A stretch of DNA of 64,000 nucleotides from Verrucomicrobiia bacterium (GCA_023953615.1 JAMLJH010000001.1:259362-323361), one strand, 5' to 3'. Counted from the stretch's first letter, positions 10,020 through 19,510 are shown. The notes: generated by a model not told the origin, from the sequence alone. Numbers and translations are program-made.

Positions 10020-10311
10020 AATTTTAGAAATCGAGCGGGGACTGGTTGCGGTTGCGTTGCGGATTCCACCACGACCAATCCCATCCACTCGTTCATTTTC
10101 ACGAACGGGAAAATCAAAACTCGGCGACCGCGAAAGTCAAGATCGCGTGCGTGACTGGCGTGGACCGCTTGGATCGCCGCCGATGGCTGCAGGCGCAAAT
10201 TGCGTCCAATTGTCGGCAACGAAAATTTTATACTGGTTGCCGTGCGAATGATTCTTTAGACTCCCCACCATTACGGACTCACCAGGAGGCCGTAAGACAT
10301 CCAGAATAACC

Positions 10312-12678
10312 ATGAAACAATCATCACTACTATCTGCTTTGGGATTCACTGTCCTCGCACTGGCGACCGCTGGCGCGCAGGGATTGAAATTGGAAAATGT
10401 TTGGAGTCTGCAACCGGGTGAGCGCGACTACCTGGGCACCAGCACGGCGGAACGCGGGCTGGCCTATAATCCGGTGACCGACCACGTGTTGATTGTGCAT
10501 CGTGCCAACCCCGTCGTGGTCGCCGTTTTGAACGCGCAGACCGGGGAGGACGTGAGTGCGCTGGATACTTCCGGCCTGGTGAATCCGGGGACATTCATTT
10601 TGAGTAAAATTGACGTAGCTGATGACGGCGCCATTTACGCGGCCAACTTCGGCTCAATTGGAACATCAACCCCGCAGTTCACCATCTATCGCTGGGCGGA
10701 CGAGAACAGCGGCAGTTCCATTGCCTACGCGGGGGATCCGGGCGAGGGCAACATCCAGCAATGGGGCACGACCTTTACCGTCCGCGGCGCGGGGACGGAC
10801 ACCCAGATTCTGGTCAGTTCCAGCGCCGGGACGATTGCCGCCTTACTCACCACGACCGACGGAATTAATTTCACTTCACAAATTTTGACGACAGATGTCA
10901 TGCCCGGTCAGATGGGCATCGCGATCGCCTTTGGAGCGGACAACACCTTCTGGGCGAAATCCGTGGACGGGCCGCTGTTGCATTTGGAGTTCGATGCCAA
11001 TGTCGGAACCGCCACGACGTTGCAAACCTACAACATCACCAACTTCCCGGGGACGGTCGGACCGTTCAACGTGGATGTGGCGAACCATCGCCTCGTGGGC
11101 ATCAACGTCACCACTCCGGATACCGCGAATCTCTACGATATTTCCAATCTCGCCGCGGCGCCGGAGTTGCTGAACAGCATTGCGCTACCCACCGATTACA
11201 ACAACGCACTGTTCATGGGCGCCGTGGATTTTGGCGGCAGCCTGGTGTTTACCCTGGACAGTAACAACGGAGTGCAGGCGTACAGTTTGGTGACCTCCAG
11301 CGATCCGGTGCCGCCCTCGATGATCCTCGAACCGAAAGACACCACGGTCTATACTGGCGGCAAAGCGGTCTTGGTGGCATCGGCCACTGGCGCCGCGCCA
11401 CTCTCCTATCAATGGCAGCAGTACGGAATGGATCTTCCCGGCGCCACCAGCCCGGTATTGGTGATTTCCAACGCCCGGCAGGAAGATGAAGGGGCTTATA
11501 CCGTGGTGGTGTCCAATGCCGCCGGCACCACTTACAGTCTCGCCGCATACCTGACGGTGCTGCCATCGGGAATTTTGTCGCCCATCTGGAGTTTGGCCCC
11601 AGGCTCCCGGCCTTACTTGACCGCTTCCGGCAATAACCAGCGTGGCATGACTTACAATCCGGTGACCAAACACGTGGTCCTCGTGAATCGAGCCGGTAGT
11701 TTGAGTGTGAATTTGATTGATGGCGCGACGGGCGCGGATCGCGGCACGATGAGTACCGCAGGAGTCAGTGGTGGCACCTTCGCGCTTTCGACGATCGACG
11801 TGGCGGATGACGGGGTGACTTATGGCGTCAACTTTGGCAGTGTGGCCGGGACCACTCCAACCATCTATCGCTGGGCGAATGAAGAAGCCGATCCGACGAT
11901 TGCCTATCAGGGTGATCCCATGCAAGGAACGGCGAACCGACAATGGGGCAACGCGGTTGCGGTCCGCGGTGCCGGCACCAACACGCAAATTCTGTTGCCA
12001 ACGGGCAATCAGGAGTTTGTGGCCCTCTTTACCACGGAGAACGGCACCGACTTTACTCCCACCGTTTTCTCCAACCTGCCGCCCAACGCCATCATGGAAG
12101 GGGTGGCCTTCGGTGCCGGCAACACGATTTGGGGACAGTCTCATGCCGGGGGCACGCTGGCGCACTATAAGTTGGATTTTGAGACTGGTGAAGCCGTCGT
12201 CTTGGAAGCCTATGATTGGAATATCTTCGACGCCAATGTGAAACCGATTGCGGTGGATGTTGAACACAACCTCCTGGCAGGTGTGGCCATTGCCACTCCC
12301 GACACCGTAAATTTGTACGACATCAGTCAGATTGATGAGTTCACGCCGCCGGTGTTGTTGCACTCAGTGGTTACGCCCACCGACAACGCCAACACGCTGT
12401 TCCGTGGCGCGCTGGCTTTCGGCGACGACACCTTGTTCGCGCTGGACACCAACAACGGCATTATCGCGTTGGCACTGCCGTTTCTGCAGATTCAGCCTGA
12501 TGGTGACAAACTGGAGGTCTCTTGGGCTGCGGCACATGCGGGTTACACGCTCCAAACCCGAAACAGTTCGGAATCCGGCACTTGGAATAATGTTGGCACC
12601 GGCACGGTTTCCAACGGACGTTATCGCGTGGAAGTGACCCCGAGCGGCACCCAACAATACTTCCGTCTGAAACGATAA
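10312..12678 (+). CDS. Secreted DUF4623-type protein with Ig-like domain
   Basis: Secreted protein of 788 residues with a short signal peptide (LGFTVLALATAGAQG). Two homologous halves begin with SLQPGERDYL and SLAPGSRPYL. Each carries the RGLAYNPVT/RGMTYNPVT, SKIDVADDG/STIDVADDG and YRWADE/YRWANE motifs typical of DUF4623, and together they probably form beta-propeller-like folds. An Ig-like domain (about 340-420, YQWQQYG...DEGAYTVVVSNAAG) lies between them. The C-terminus (YTLQTRNSS...QYFRLKR) is the same kind of end module as in the beta-helix protein. No enzymatic motif is visible and the role is unknown. An AGGAGG at about 10284 lies too far from the ATG to act as its ribosome-binding site. 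Confidence 0.8.
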   Translation: MKQSSLLSALGFTVLALATAGAQGLKLENVWSLQPGERDYLGTSTAERGLAYNPVTDHVLIVHRANPVVVAVLNAQTGEDVSALDTSGLVNPGTFILSKIDVADDGAIYAANFGSIGTSTPQFTIYRWADENSGSSIAYAGDPGEGNIQQWGTTFTVRGAGTDTQILVSSSAGTIAALLTTTDGINFTSQILTTDVMPGQMGIAIAFGADNTFWAKSVDGPLLHLEFDANVGTATTLQTYNITNFPGTVGPFNVDVANHRLVGINVTTPDTANLYDISNLAAAPELLNSIALPTDYNNALFMGAVDFGGSLVFTLDSNNGVQAYSLVTSSDPVPPSMILEPKDTTVYTGGKAVLVASATGAAPLSYQWQQYGMDLPGATSPVLVISNARQEDEGAYTVVVSNAAGTTYSLAAYLTVLPSGILSPIWSLAPGSRPYLTASGNNQRGMTYNPVTKHVVLVNRAGSLSVNLIDGATGADRGTMSTAGVSGGTFALSTIDVADDGVTYGVNFGSVAGTTPTIYRWANEEADPTIAYQGDPMQGTANRQWGNAVAVRGAGTNTQILLPTGNQEFVALFTTENGTDFTPTVFSNLPPNAIMEGVAFGAGNTIWGQSHAGGTLAHYKLDFETGEAVVLEAYDWNIFDANVKPIAVDVEHNLLAGVAIATPDTVNLYDISQIDEFTPPVLLHSVVTPTDNANTLFRGALAFGDDTLFALDTNNGIIALALPFLQIQPDGDKLEVSWAAAHAGYTLQTRNSSESGTWNNVGTGTVSNGRYRVEVTPSGTQQYFRLKR

Positions 12679-12757
12679 AGGTCGCGGTAACTTCGGTCGT
12701 CGCCCCGCAGTCAAGGGCTGCGAATTGGCTGGCGCACCAATACAAGCTACAATTATC

Positions 12758-12795
12758 GCGCCTGCCACACCGACGAGATGCGGGGTGGCAGGCGC
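12758..12795. repeat. 11-bp perfect inverted repeat (hairpin)
   Basis: GCGCCTGCCAC at 12758-12768 pairs exactly with GTGGCAGGCGC at 12785-12795 around a 16-base loop. No T-run follows on either side, so an intrinsic terminator is unlikely. It may be a REP-like element or a structured 3' end of the DUF4623 transcript. Confidence 0.7.
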
Positions 12796-12820
12796 AAACA
12801 TCGCCAGGCGCGATGCGCCG

Positions 12821-12845
12821 TCGCGCGAAAGGGACGTTCGCGCGA
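12821..12845. repeat. 9-bp perfect inverted repeat (hairpin)
   Basis: TCGCGCGAA at 12821-12829 pairs with TTCGCGCGA at 12837-12845 around a 7-base loop. It lies 25 bases after the preceding hairpin, making a tandem pair downstream of the DUF4623 gene. Confidence 0.7.
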
Positions 12846-12972
12846 AGTCCAGGATCACTCCGAATGCACGCGACCTTATCCAAAGAGCAAAGCGCTTTCA
12901 GTTGAAGAGCGCTGCTGCTCTTTGATTTCCGCACCGTTCACGGTTGATTTAACTTACGAGTCGGAGTTGGGA

Positions 12973-13067
12973 GGACTGAGTCGGTTTTGTAAGGCATCGG
13001 TCGCACTTCACTCACGATCCGCCAGTTTGGAGCGGTCGCCACATTTTCCATGCGTTCCGAGCAGCCT
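12973..13067 (+). repeat. 95-bp direct repeat, copy 1
   Basis: Matches 16193-16287 base for base over 95 positions with about a dozen differences and no gaps. In the other copy the block begins inside the last codons of a PEP-CTERM gene (TESVL then stop). Here the same GGACTGAGTCGG...TTTTGTAA stretch sits without a gene in front of it, as if it were the leftover 3' end of a lost PEP-CTERM gene. Confidence 0.8.
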
Positions 13068-13152
13068 GCGCAATTTATGAGCTATAAAAAGCAAAAAAAA
13101 GAGATGCCGCCCATGAACGTCGGGATAGGATGGCCGCATCATTTACCAGGCC

Positions 13153-15540
13153 ATGCGATTTATCAGGAAAAATAACTGCTTGTGGCAACGAGCGCAGGTC
13201 CGTCTGCAAGACTTGGAAGGCGACCCAACGTGGCGGTTGTATAATAATTTGTTCTACGGCGGGGATTTGAACTACCGCGCCATTGAGGATGATCCCAGCC
13301 TGTCCGCCTATGATAATTTTTTTGATCGAACGACCATTACACGGGGGCTGAAGACCAAAGACTTCGCGCATGATCACAACGGGCATATCCAAGGAGAAAA
13401 CCGGCTGAAACCAATAACCGTGAACAATGACGTCATCGTGAACAGCTTCACCTATGTCCACGGTCCGCTGGGAGACTTTTATCACGGCTCCACCGACCTT
13501 CTGGATCAGGGCAGCCGCAGTGCCATTGCTGCCGAACTGGACGCCTATACCACCCAAGCCGATCAGACCCCTGACAGCGGAACGGTGGACATCGGGTTTC
13601 ATTATTATATTGGGAGCGCCCCGACGGCTTTTGCCAATAACGCATATCCCTGTCGGAATGACCCTGTAAACATCACGTTGTCCGGCTACGACCCTGACAA
13701 CGACTTGCTAAAATATATTGTGCTGACAGGGACTGGATATGGCCCCAACCACGGCACATTGAGTCCGTCCGGTGGCTCCAGCCAATACCGCACCTACACG
13801 CCTGACCACAATTACGAAGGCCCGGACAGCTTCACCTTCAAAGTCAATGACGGGATCTTCGATTCCGCGCCGGTTACGGTGACAATTCAAGTGGGGTATC
13901 AACCGACGGCCTATGAACAGCATGTGCAAACCTGCCGCGGAGTTCCCATTCAAATCACGCTCCAGGGACAGGATGGCTGCAACGACAGTCTGACGTTCAG
14001 CATCGTGAACGGACCGAGTTATGGTTCCTTGAGCGCGATTACGAGCATTGATGATTCCAGCGCCTCGGTGACTTACACCCCCAACACGCCATTCTGCGGT
14101 CCCGACGAGTTCAGCTTCAAGGTCAATGACGGCGTGCGGGATTCCGCGCCGGCGACGGTGACCGTTGCCGTGGGCGGTGATTTCATTTACGCCCCTTATC
14201 AAACGGTGATGGCGGCGGCGGACACCCCGCTGGACATCCACTTGTGCGCTTCAGATTGCAGTGGCAACGCCGCGCTCACCTTTGCCATTGCCACCGAGCC
14301 GGAACAGGGCGAATTGGAGGAAGGCACCGCTCCGGGCCATTACATTTACACTCCGGACCAGACGACGCCCCCGTACACAGGCCCGGATAGTTTCACTTTT
14401 ACCGTCAGCAATTGCGGGTTCGAGTCGTCCCCCGGAACGGTGAATGTGGTCATTGTCCCCGGATTGGAAACGCTCATGGCTGAGTGTCGGCCCGCCACCA
14501 TCATCCTGACGTGGGATGCCAGCGCGATTCCGGCCACGTATGGGTTGACGGTGGACGGGTTTGAAGTGTATCGCGCCACCCAATCTGGCGGGCCTTACAC
14601 GTTGTTGACGCCCGCGCCGTTGCCCGGCACGGAAACGACCTACGTGGATGCCACGGCGGCCCCGAGCACGACGTATTACTATGTGGTGAAGTTCCTGCAT
14701 AATGAGCCGGATTGCCGGAATCCGGGGCAGTTCATCAGTTACCCCTCGCCGTTCTCCAACGAAAAGACCGCCAGCACCTGCTGTCCCGACCCCGAAGGGG
14801 AGTTCTGGACGGATGACACGCCGTCGGCCCAGCAACTGGCCGAATGGTTGAGTAAACCAGGAGACACAGTTGCGAATGCCACATTCACTGGCGCCATAGT
14901 TGCGAGAGGAATTTTCGGGAATGCTGGTTCCACAGGATTACCTTTCGACGCAGGAATAATCCTTTCGTCTGGAAACATTCACAATGCAGCGGGACCGAAT
15001 GATGATTTCGGTGGTAATAAGCATACTCTTCACAGCTTGCCCGGCGACGATGATCTCGATGACTTATTAAGCATGCTTGAGTCCGAGACTTTTCCCGAAC
15101 TGATGGAAACCGAAGATGCCGCTGTTTTGGAATTCGACCTTACTCCCTCGACAAGCTTGTTGGAGTTTGAATATGTATTCGCCTCAGAGGAGTACCCAGA
15201 GTGGCTTTCAGACTTAAAGAATGACGCCATTGCGATCTTTGTGGATGGACAGAACACAGCCTGGGTTCCCGGTGTGTCAAATGATGTTCCGGTTAGTGTT
15301 TTTACTGTGAATGCCACGCGTAACAGTGACTATTTTCAGGAAAACCAACCAACGCCAAATGAGGTTTTCGATTTGCAATACGATGGGTTCACTTCATCGG
15401 CGCTTCACCCTATGCTCACGGCGACAAAAACTGTACAAATCGGCGTGCCCGTACATATTAAAATCGTGATCGCTGACGAGGATGATGATGGGTACGATTC
15501 TGCGATTTTTATCAAAGCGCGACGGCCACTGTGCGAGTAA
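13153..15540 (+). CDS. Choice-of-anchor L protein with cadherin-like Ig repeats, probably 5'-truncated
   Basis: The product has 795 residues and no signal peptide, although every recognisable domain is extracellular. The first ~150 residues look like the tail of a beta-helix (LYNNLFYGGDLNY, then GTVDIGFHYY). Three Ig/cadherin-like repeats follow (about 155-245, 250-340, 345-430; two carry YEGPDSFTFKVNDG-like signatures), then a fibronectin-III-like domain (about 440-540). A C-terminal choice-of-anchor L domain (LAEWLSKPGDTVANATFTG; VFASEEYPEW) completes it. In-frame TAG at 13126 blocks extension, and there is no good ribosome-binding site. I infer that the original 5' half was lost in a rearrangement involving the upstream direct repeat. 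It might be expressed as a cytoplasmic remnant or not at all. Confidence 0.65.
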   Translation: MRFIRKNNCLWQRAQVRLQDLEGDPTWRLYNNLFYGGDLNYRAIEDDPSLSAYDNFFDRTTITRGLKTKDFAHDHNGHIQGENRLKPITVNNDVIVNSFTYVHGPLGDFYHGSTDLLDQGSRSAIAAELDAYTTQADQTPDSGTVDIGFHYYIGSAPTAFANNAYPCRNDPVNITLSGYDPDNDLLKYIVLTGTGYGPNHGTLSPSGGSSQYRTYTPDHNYEGPDSFTFKVNDGIFDSAPVTVTIQVGYQPTAYEQHVQTCRGVPIQITLQGQDGCNDSLTFSIVNGPSYGSLSAITSIDDSSASVTYTPNTPFCGPDEFSFKVNDGVRDSAPATVTVAVGGDFIYAPYQTVMAAADTPLDIHLCASDCSGNAALTFAIATEPEQGELEEGTAPGHYIYTPDQTTPPYTGPDSFTFTVSNCGFESSPGTVNVVIVPGLETLMAECRPATIILTWDASAIPATYGLTVDGFEVYRATQSGGPYTLLTPAPLPGTETTYVDATAAPSTTYYYVVKFLHNEPDCRNPGQFISYPSPFSNEKTASTCCPDPEGEFWTDDTPSAQQLAEWLSKPGDTVANATFTGAIVARGIFGNAGSTGLPFDAGIILSSGNIHNAAGPNDDFGGNKHTLHSLPGDDDLDDLLSMLESETFPELMETEDAAVLEFDLTPSTSLLEFEYVFASEEYPEWLSDLKNDAIAIFVDGQNTAWVPGVSNDVPVSVFTVNATRNSDYFQENQPTPNEVFDLQYDGFTSSALHPMLTATKTVQIGVPVHIKIVIADEDDDGYDSAIFIKARRPLCE

Positions 15541-15548
15541 TTACAACG

Positions 15549-15555
15549 AAAGGAG
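15549..15555 (+). promoter_or_regulatory. Strong Shine-Dalgarno site of the PEP-CTERM gene
   Basis: AAAGGAG lies 6 bases before the ATG at 15562, in the short gap after the anchor-L gene. It is one of the clearest ribosome-binding sites in the window, where most genes have weak ones. It fixes the start of the next gene. Confidence 0.75.
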
Positions 15556-15561
15556 ATCTGA

Positions 15562-16212
15562 ATGAAAAAAGCATTTGCAATAGGTGTCTTGTTCGTGACG
15601 GGACTTTCCTTGGTTGGAATAAAAACACAGGCCCAAGGCACGATATACATTTCAAATCTCGACCGCCAGACAACGGGTAGTTTGTCCGTTGGAGCTGACG
15701 CGAGGTTGGCGACATGGTTTCGCACCGGTACCGCGCCAAGCGGCTATGTGCTCGATTCGATCCAACTTGCCATGGATGCGCCATCCGGTAATCCCACTGG
15801 TCTCAGGGTTATGCTTTGGGACTTTCAACGGGGGGAGAGCATGGCTGATCTTACCGGTCTGGACCCTTTGTCGAATGGAGTTTTCGCCTATGGTACAGAA
15901 GGCTTCATGCTGTCACCATCAACCGTATATTGGTTTGTAGTCACGGCAGCTACTCCGCTTTCAGTGGGAGCTTTTCAATGGGAACACGCTGCTACAGGAA
16001 ATGACACGATAGGAATTGATAATTGGCGGCAGGGGGCCGCGTATCAGACTTCTCTCGATGGAATTGAGTGGGACAGAACCGCGCATGCCGGAAATTTGAA
16101 GTTTGCCGTGAGCGCGACAGTAGTCCCCGAACCTTCGTCGTTGGCGTTGGTTTTGTGCGGCGGCGCGCTCTGGCTGGCGGCGCAAGGGCGGCGGACTGAG
16201 TCGGTTTTGTAA
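15562..16212 (+). CDS. PEP-CTERM sorting-domain protein with choice-of-anchor R-like domain
   Basis: Secreted protein of 216 residues. A signal peptide (IGVLFVTGLSLVGIKTQAQG) is followed by a single beta-rich domain resembling choice-of-anchor R (LSVGADARLATWFRTG; LRVMLWDF; YWFVVTAATPL). The C-terminus is a PEP-CTERM signal: VPEPSSLAL, a hydrophobic segment, then basic GRR. This type is cleaved and anchored by an exosortase, which is not encoded in the window. The gene starts 22 bases after the anchor-L gene, so the two may be co-transcribed. The last codons and the downstream DNA form copy 2 of the 95-bp direct repeat. Confidence 0.85.
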   Translation: MKKAFAIGVLFVTGLSLVGIKTQAQGTIYISNLDRQTTGSLSVGADARLATWFRTGTAPSGYVLDSIQLAMDAPSGNPTGLRVMLWDFQRGESMADLTGLDPLSNGVFAYGTEGFMLSPSTVYWFVVTAATPLSVGAFQWEHAATGNDTIGIDNWRQGAAYQTSLDGIEWDRTAHAGNLKFAVSATVVPEPSSLALVLCGGALWLAAQGRRTESVL

Positions 16213-16287
16213 CGCATCGGTCGCACTTCACTCACGGTTAGCCAGTCTGGAGTGCCCGCCACATTCTCCATGCGTTCCGACCAGCCG
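16193..16287 (+). repeat. 95-bp direct repeat, copy 2
   Basis: Pairs with 12973-13067 at an offset of exactly 3,220 bases. It overlaps the last 20 bases of the PEP-CTERM gene and runs into the intergenic region. Together the copies bracket the anchor-L and PEP-CTERM genes. Confidence 0.8.
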
Positions 16288-16363
16288 GGTGGTATGGCTT
16301 GTTTCTCCTGGAGCTTCGCATTAGCCTCCTGAACAAATAAGCGCGGGTCCGGAAATCAAACCA

Positions 16364-18415
16364 ATGACTTTTAATTCAATGAAAAACCATCCAAGTAGGA
16401 AAAACGGGTTGCGAATGGTGGGGCTGTTATTGGGCTGGCTGGCGTGCGCCGGAATGGTCCGCGCCGAGGAGCCGTCTTACTATCGCGATCTGTTTCCCGA
16501 TACCTGGGTGGGGCGCGACGCTTTGGGGCGACAACTGCCCACCTCGTCGGAAGTGGGGTCGGTGAAACGGGATCAACGTCGGGTGGTGGGGATTTTCTAT
16601 GTCACCTGGCACAGCGATTCCAATCATCGGTCGGATCGCACCGGTTACGGTGGCGATGTGACGCGGATTCTGGCGACGGATCCGCAGGCGCGACTGGATG
16701 CGAAGCACCCCTTGTGGACCGAACACATGTATCATTGGGGCGAACCGGAATTGGGTTATTTCCTCAGCAAGGACGAGTTTGTGATCCGGCGCGACATGTC
16801 CATGCTGGCGGATGCGGGGGTGGACGTGTTGATCATGGATGTGACCAACGCGGTGCGTTACTGGGATGAGTGGGCGGTGGTTTTTGCGGTGATGCAACGG
16901 ATGAAGGCGGAGGGCAACCGCGTGCCGCAATTCTGTTTCTGGGCTTTCAATGGACCGGTGATCACGGTGGTGCAGGAATTGTACGATCGCATTTACAAAA
17001 CCGGTCGTTACGCGGATCTCTGGTTCCACTGGGATGGCAAACCGCTGTTGCTTTACAATGACAACCCGAGCGTGGATGCCAATGGTCAGGGGCCGAAGAA
17101 TCCCAATCCGCATTATGATCCCGACGCCAAGACGAACGTCAGCCATCCGCACCACGGCGATCCGGATTACACGGAGGAATTTTATTCGGACTACACCAAG
17201 GAAGTGAAAAGCTGCTTCACGTTGCGCTCAATGTGGTGGGGCTATTATGAGTGGGCCGGAAAACGGTTTGTGGGCACGGAGGATCATTGGAGCTTCGGTC
17301 TCGATCTGGGCGATAAACGCGTGGCCACGTTGAAGCCGGAAGCTTTGCTTTCGTTGCACAATGGGCAACGCGAAGAGGCTGCCGTCACTCCGGCGCAGCA
17401 TCCTTCAAGTTTGATCGGGAAAAGCTGGACGCGCGACAAGGGCGAGCCGGCGCTGAATGAGTTTGATTTGCCCGAGCCGACCTTCGTGCCGTGGCGGCAA
17501 CGCACCGTCAAACAGCCCGAGGGTTACGGCATTTATTTCCAGCAGCGCTGGGATGAGGCGCTCCAGGCGCAACCGCAATTTCTTTATCTCAACGATTGGA
17601 ACGAGTGGACGGCCGGCAAATACCCGCCCACCGGCGGTCGGGATACGACGCCGTTCCTGCGGCGTGACAGCACCTATTTCTTCGTGGACCAATACAACAG
17701 CGAATTCAATCGCACCATCCAGCCGATGAAGGGCGGTTACACGGATAATTATTATTTGCAGATGGCGCAAAATATCCGCCGTTACAAGGGAGTGCGCCCG
17801 ATCCCGGAATTGCGCGGATACACGCCGATCAAGGTGGATGGCCGCTTCGCCGATTGGGCGCGTGTTTCGGTGGAATACCGTGATACGGTGGGCGATACGG
17901 CGCATCGGGATTACCCTGGTTACGGCGGCTTGCACTACACCAACAACTCCGGTCGCAACGACTTCGTGACCGGCAAGGTGGCGGTGGATCACAAGTCGGT
18001 TTTCTTCCTGGCGGAAACCAAGGACGCGCTCACGCCGCACACCGGCCGCAACTGGATGTTGCTGCTGATTGATGCCGATCAAAATCCGGATACGGGCTGG
18101 CATGGTTACGATTACTTGATCAACCAGACGGTGATTGACGCGCGCACCACCACGCTCAAGCGCTTCGTTGCGGATGCCGCCGGCGGTGAATGGGAAACGG
18201 TGGCCCAACTGGAACTGCGCTACGCGGGCAACGCCTTGGAGCTGGCCGTGCCGCGGAAGTTGCTCGGGTTGGAGGCGAACGCGTTCACGTTTGATTTTCA
18301 TTGGAGCGACAATCCGGTCGAGTTGCGGGATCCCATTTCGCTTTGCACCGATGGCGACAGCGCGCCAAACCGGCGGTTTAATTACCGCTACCTCTGGAAG
18401 ATCAAAGCGGACTGA
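16364..18415 (+). CDS. Secreted GH71/GH99-like glycosidase with C-terminal sugar-binding-like domain
   Basis: Secreted protein of 683 residues. A signal peptide (LLLGWLACAGMVRA) is followed by a predicted (beta/alpha)8 domain of the GH71/99-like type. Supporting segments are RVVGIFYVTWH, DAGVDVLIMDVTN, LWFHWDGKPLLLYN and FLYLNDWNEWTAGK, the last near the end of the barrel as in related proteins. After about residue 490 a beta-sandwich resembling CBM9-type domains begins (KVDGRFADW...DKSVFFLAETKD), ending in FNYRYLWKI. The family includes endo-mannanases and glucanases, but the substrate here is not assignable. The start is ATG 16364; ATG 16379 is an equally possible start and leaves the signal intact. 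Confidence 0.75.
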   Translation: MTFNSMKNHPSRKNGLRMVGLLLGWLACAGMVRAEEPSYYRDLFPDTWVGRDALGRQLPTSSEVGSVKRDQRRVVGIFYVTWHSDSNHRSDRTGYGGDVTRILATDPQARLDAKHPLWTEHMYHWGEPELGYFLSKDEFVIRRDMSMLADAGVDVLIMDVTNAVRYWDEWAVVFAVMQRMKAEGNRVPQFCFWAFNGPVITVVQELYDRIYKTGRYADLWFHWDGKPLLLYNDNPSVDANGQGPKNPNPHYDPDAKTNVSHPHHGDPDYTEEFYSDYTKEVKSCFTLRSMWWGYYEWAGKRFVGTEDHWSFGLDLGDKRVATLKPEALLSLHNGQREEAAVTPAQHPSSLIGKSWTRDKGEPALNEFDLPEPTFVPWRQRTVKQPEGYGIYFQQRWDEALQAQPQFLYLNDWNEWTAGKYPPTGGRDTTPFLRRDSTYFFVDQYNSEFNRTIQPMKGGYTDNYYLQMAQNIRRYKGVRPIPELRGYTPIKVDGRFADWARVSVEYRDTVGDTAHRDYPGYGGLHYTNNSGRNDFVTGKVAVDHKSVFFLAETKDALTPHTGRNWMLLLIDADQNPDTGWHGYDYLINQTVIDARTTTLKRFVADAAGGEWETVAQLELRYAGNALELAVPRKLLGLEANAFTFDFHWSDNPVELRDPISLCTDGDSAPNRRFNYRYLWKIKAD

Positions 18416-18523
18416 TTTTGGGTGGTGGCATCTGCTTGCATCCGGCGGGGTGATCGGGTATCGTCCGCTCCTTGGAAAACGGGCTGGGGAAGCGGGTGCG
18501 ACCCGACTTTACGGCCTGAACAA

Positions 18524-18598
<75 letters not shown>

Positions 18599-18624
18599 TT
18601 TTTTGGGGAACACGCACTCCCTGC

Positions 18625-18701
18625 GGGCGCTTAGCTCAGTTGGTTAGAGCGACTCGTTTACACCGAGTAGGTCGGGGGTTCGAATCCCTCAGCGCCCACC
18701 A
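18625..18701 (+). tRNA. tRNA-Val (anticodon TAC), CCA encoded
   Basis: Complete cloverleaf 26 bases after tRNA-Thr, probably on one transcript. Acceptor GGGCGCT pairs perfectly with AGCGCCC, anticodon stem ACTCG/CGAGT holds loop TTTACAC, and the T arm is GGGGG/CCCTC-like with TTCGAAT. The anticodon TAC decodes GTA. CCA ends at 18701, two bases before the stop codon of the convergent gene. Confidence 0.97.
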
Positions 18702-18703
18702 TT

Positions 18704-19429
18704 TCAACGCCCGAAGCGCAGCCCCATCTCGTACACTGGCAGACCGCGGTATTGTTCCCGCGTGCGCAACGCGAAGGTGTCCACTTCCAAATTATCGCGA
18801 CCCTGGGTGATTTGGTGCAGCTCGACGCGTTGTTGGTTCAGTTGTTCCACCCGCTGGCTCGCGTTCAGCGCCTGGCGATAGGCTTTATCGGCGGATTGCC
18901 GGTATGCCGCGGCGACGTCGCCCAGACGCGAGTGTTGCCACGGATCGAGCGCGTACATTTCCTGATACAAATTCGCCTTTTGATCGAACTCGGTGGTGAT
19001 TTCCATGCTTTGCACGTATTGGTTACTGGCCACCAACAGGGCGTCGCCCGCCTGCTGAAAATCCTGCGCGGCGCGATCAAACCGCTTCTTCTCCTCGAAC
19101 GGACCGTGACGCAGCACGATGACTTGGTTGGTGAACGGACCACCGGGTATTTCTTGAATGGCGGCATGAGCCAGCCAGGCAAAGCCGGTATTGGTCAGTT
19201 GATTGGAAACGACGCGCACCCACGCGGCCAACGGACGCGGCGGTAACGACACCGGTTCGGCATTGGTGCGCGCGGTGTTGGTGGCGCTGATGGCGCCGGC
19301 GTTGGTCCACCAGTGGAAGAGCGGCTGCAGATTTACCCGATGATCGTTGACCAGTCGGACCGGATCGGAAAGGTCCTGTGCGCCCAGCCAACTGGCGGAA
19401 AGCAGCAAGATGAACAGGATTGGTTTCAT
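18704..19429 (-). CDS. Secreted hypothetical protein with coiled-coil region
   Basis: Protein of 241 residues with a clear signal peptide (MKPILFILLLSASWLGAQ). I do not recognise the family. The first part has a basic, proline-containing domain with two tryptophans (HWWTNAG). From about residue 110 the sequence is alpha-helical and rich in Q, A and R (RFDRAAQDFQQAGDALLVAS; YRQSADKAYRQALNASQRVEQ), likely a coiled coil. The C-terminus GLPVYEMGLRFGR ends two bases from tRNA-Val. It stands alone between the tRNAs and the receiver-MBL gene. Confidence 0.75.
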   Translation of the reverse strand: MKPILFILLLSASWLGAQDLSDPVRLVNDHRVNLQPLFHWWTNAGAISATNTARTNAEPVSLPPRPLAAWVRVVSNQLTNTGFAWLAHAAIQEIPGGPFTNQVIVLRHGPFEEKKRFDRAAQDFQQAGDALLVASNQYVQSMEITTEFDQKANLYQEMYALDPWQHSRLGDVAAAYRQSADKAYRQALNASQRVEQLNQQRVELHQITQGRDNLEVDTFALRTREQYRGLPVYEMGLRFGR

Positions 19430-19510
19430 GGCGCATCGGAGTCAGCTCCGTAACCGTCTGACTATTGTAACGACGATTCTATTCGCAGCTTAGGCGCGTG
19501 CGTCCAGAGA

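Larger units (their letters stand above)
12679..13152. other. Gene-free stretch with two hairpins and a 95-bp repeat
   Basis: No convincing gene lies here. The stretch holds two perfect inverted repeats (12758-12795 and 12821-12845), the first copy of a 95-bp direct repeat (12973-13067), and the broken 5' edge of the next gene. An A-rich run lies near 13092. I see no clear promoter. Confidence 0.7.

Noticed and set aside
13078..13180. Short frame with NVGIGWPHHLPGHAIYQ, slightly reminiscent of a REP-transposase start
   Set aside because: Stops after about 32 codons, and the likeness is too short to support a call.
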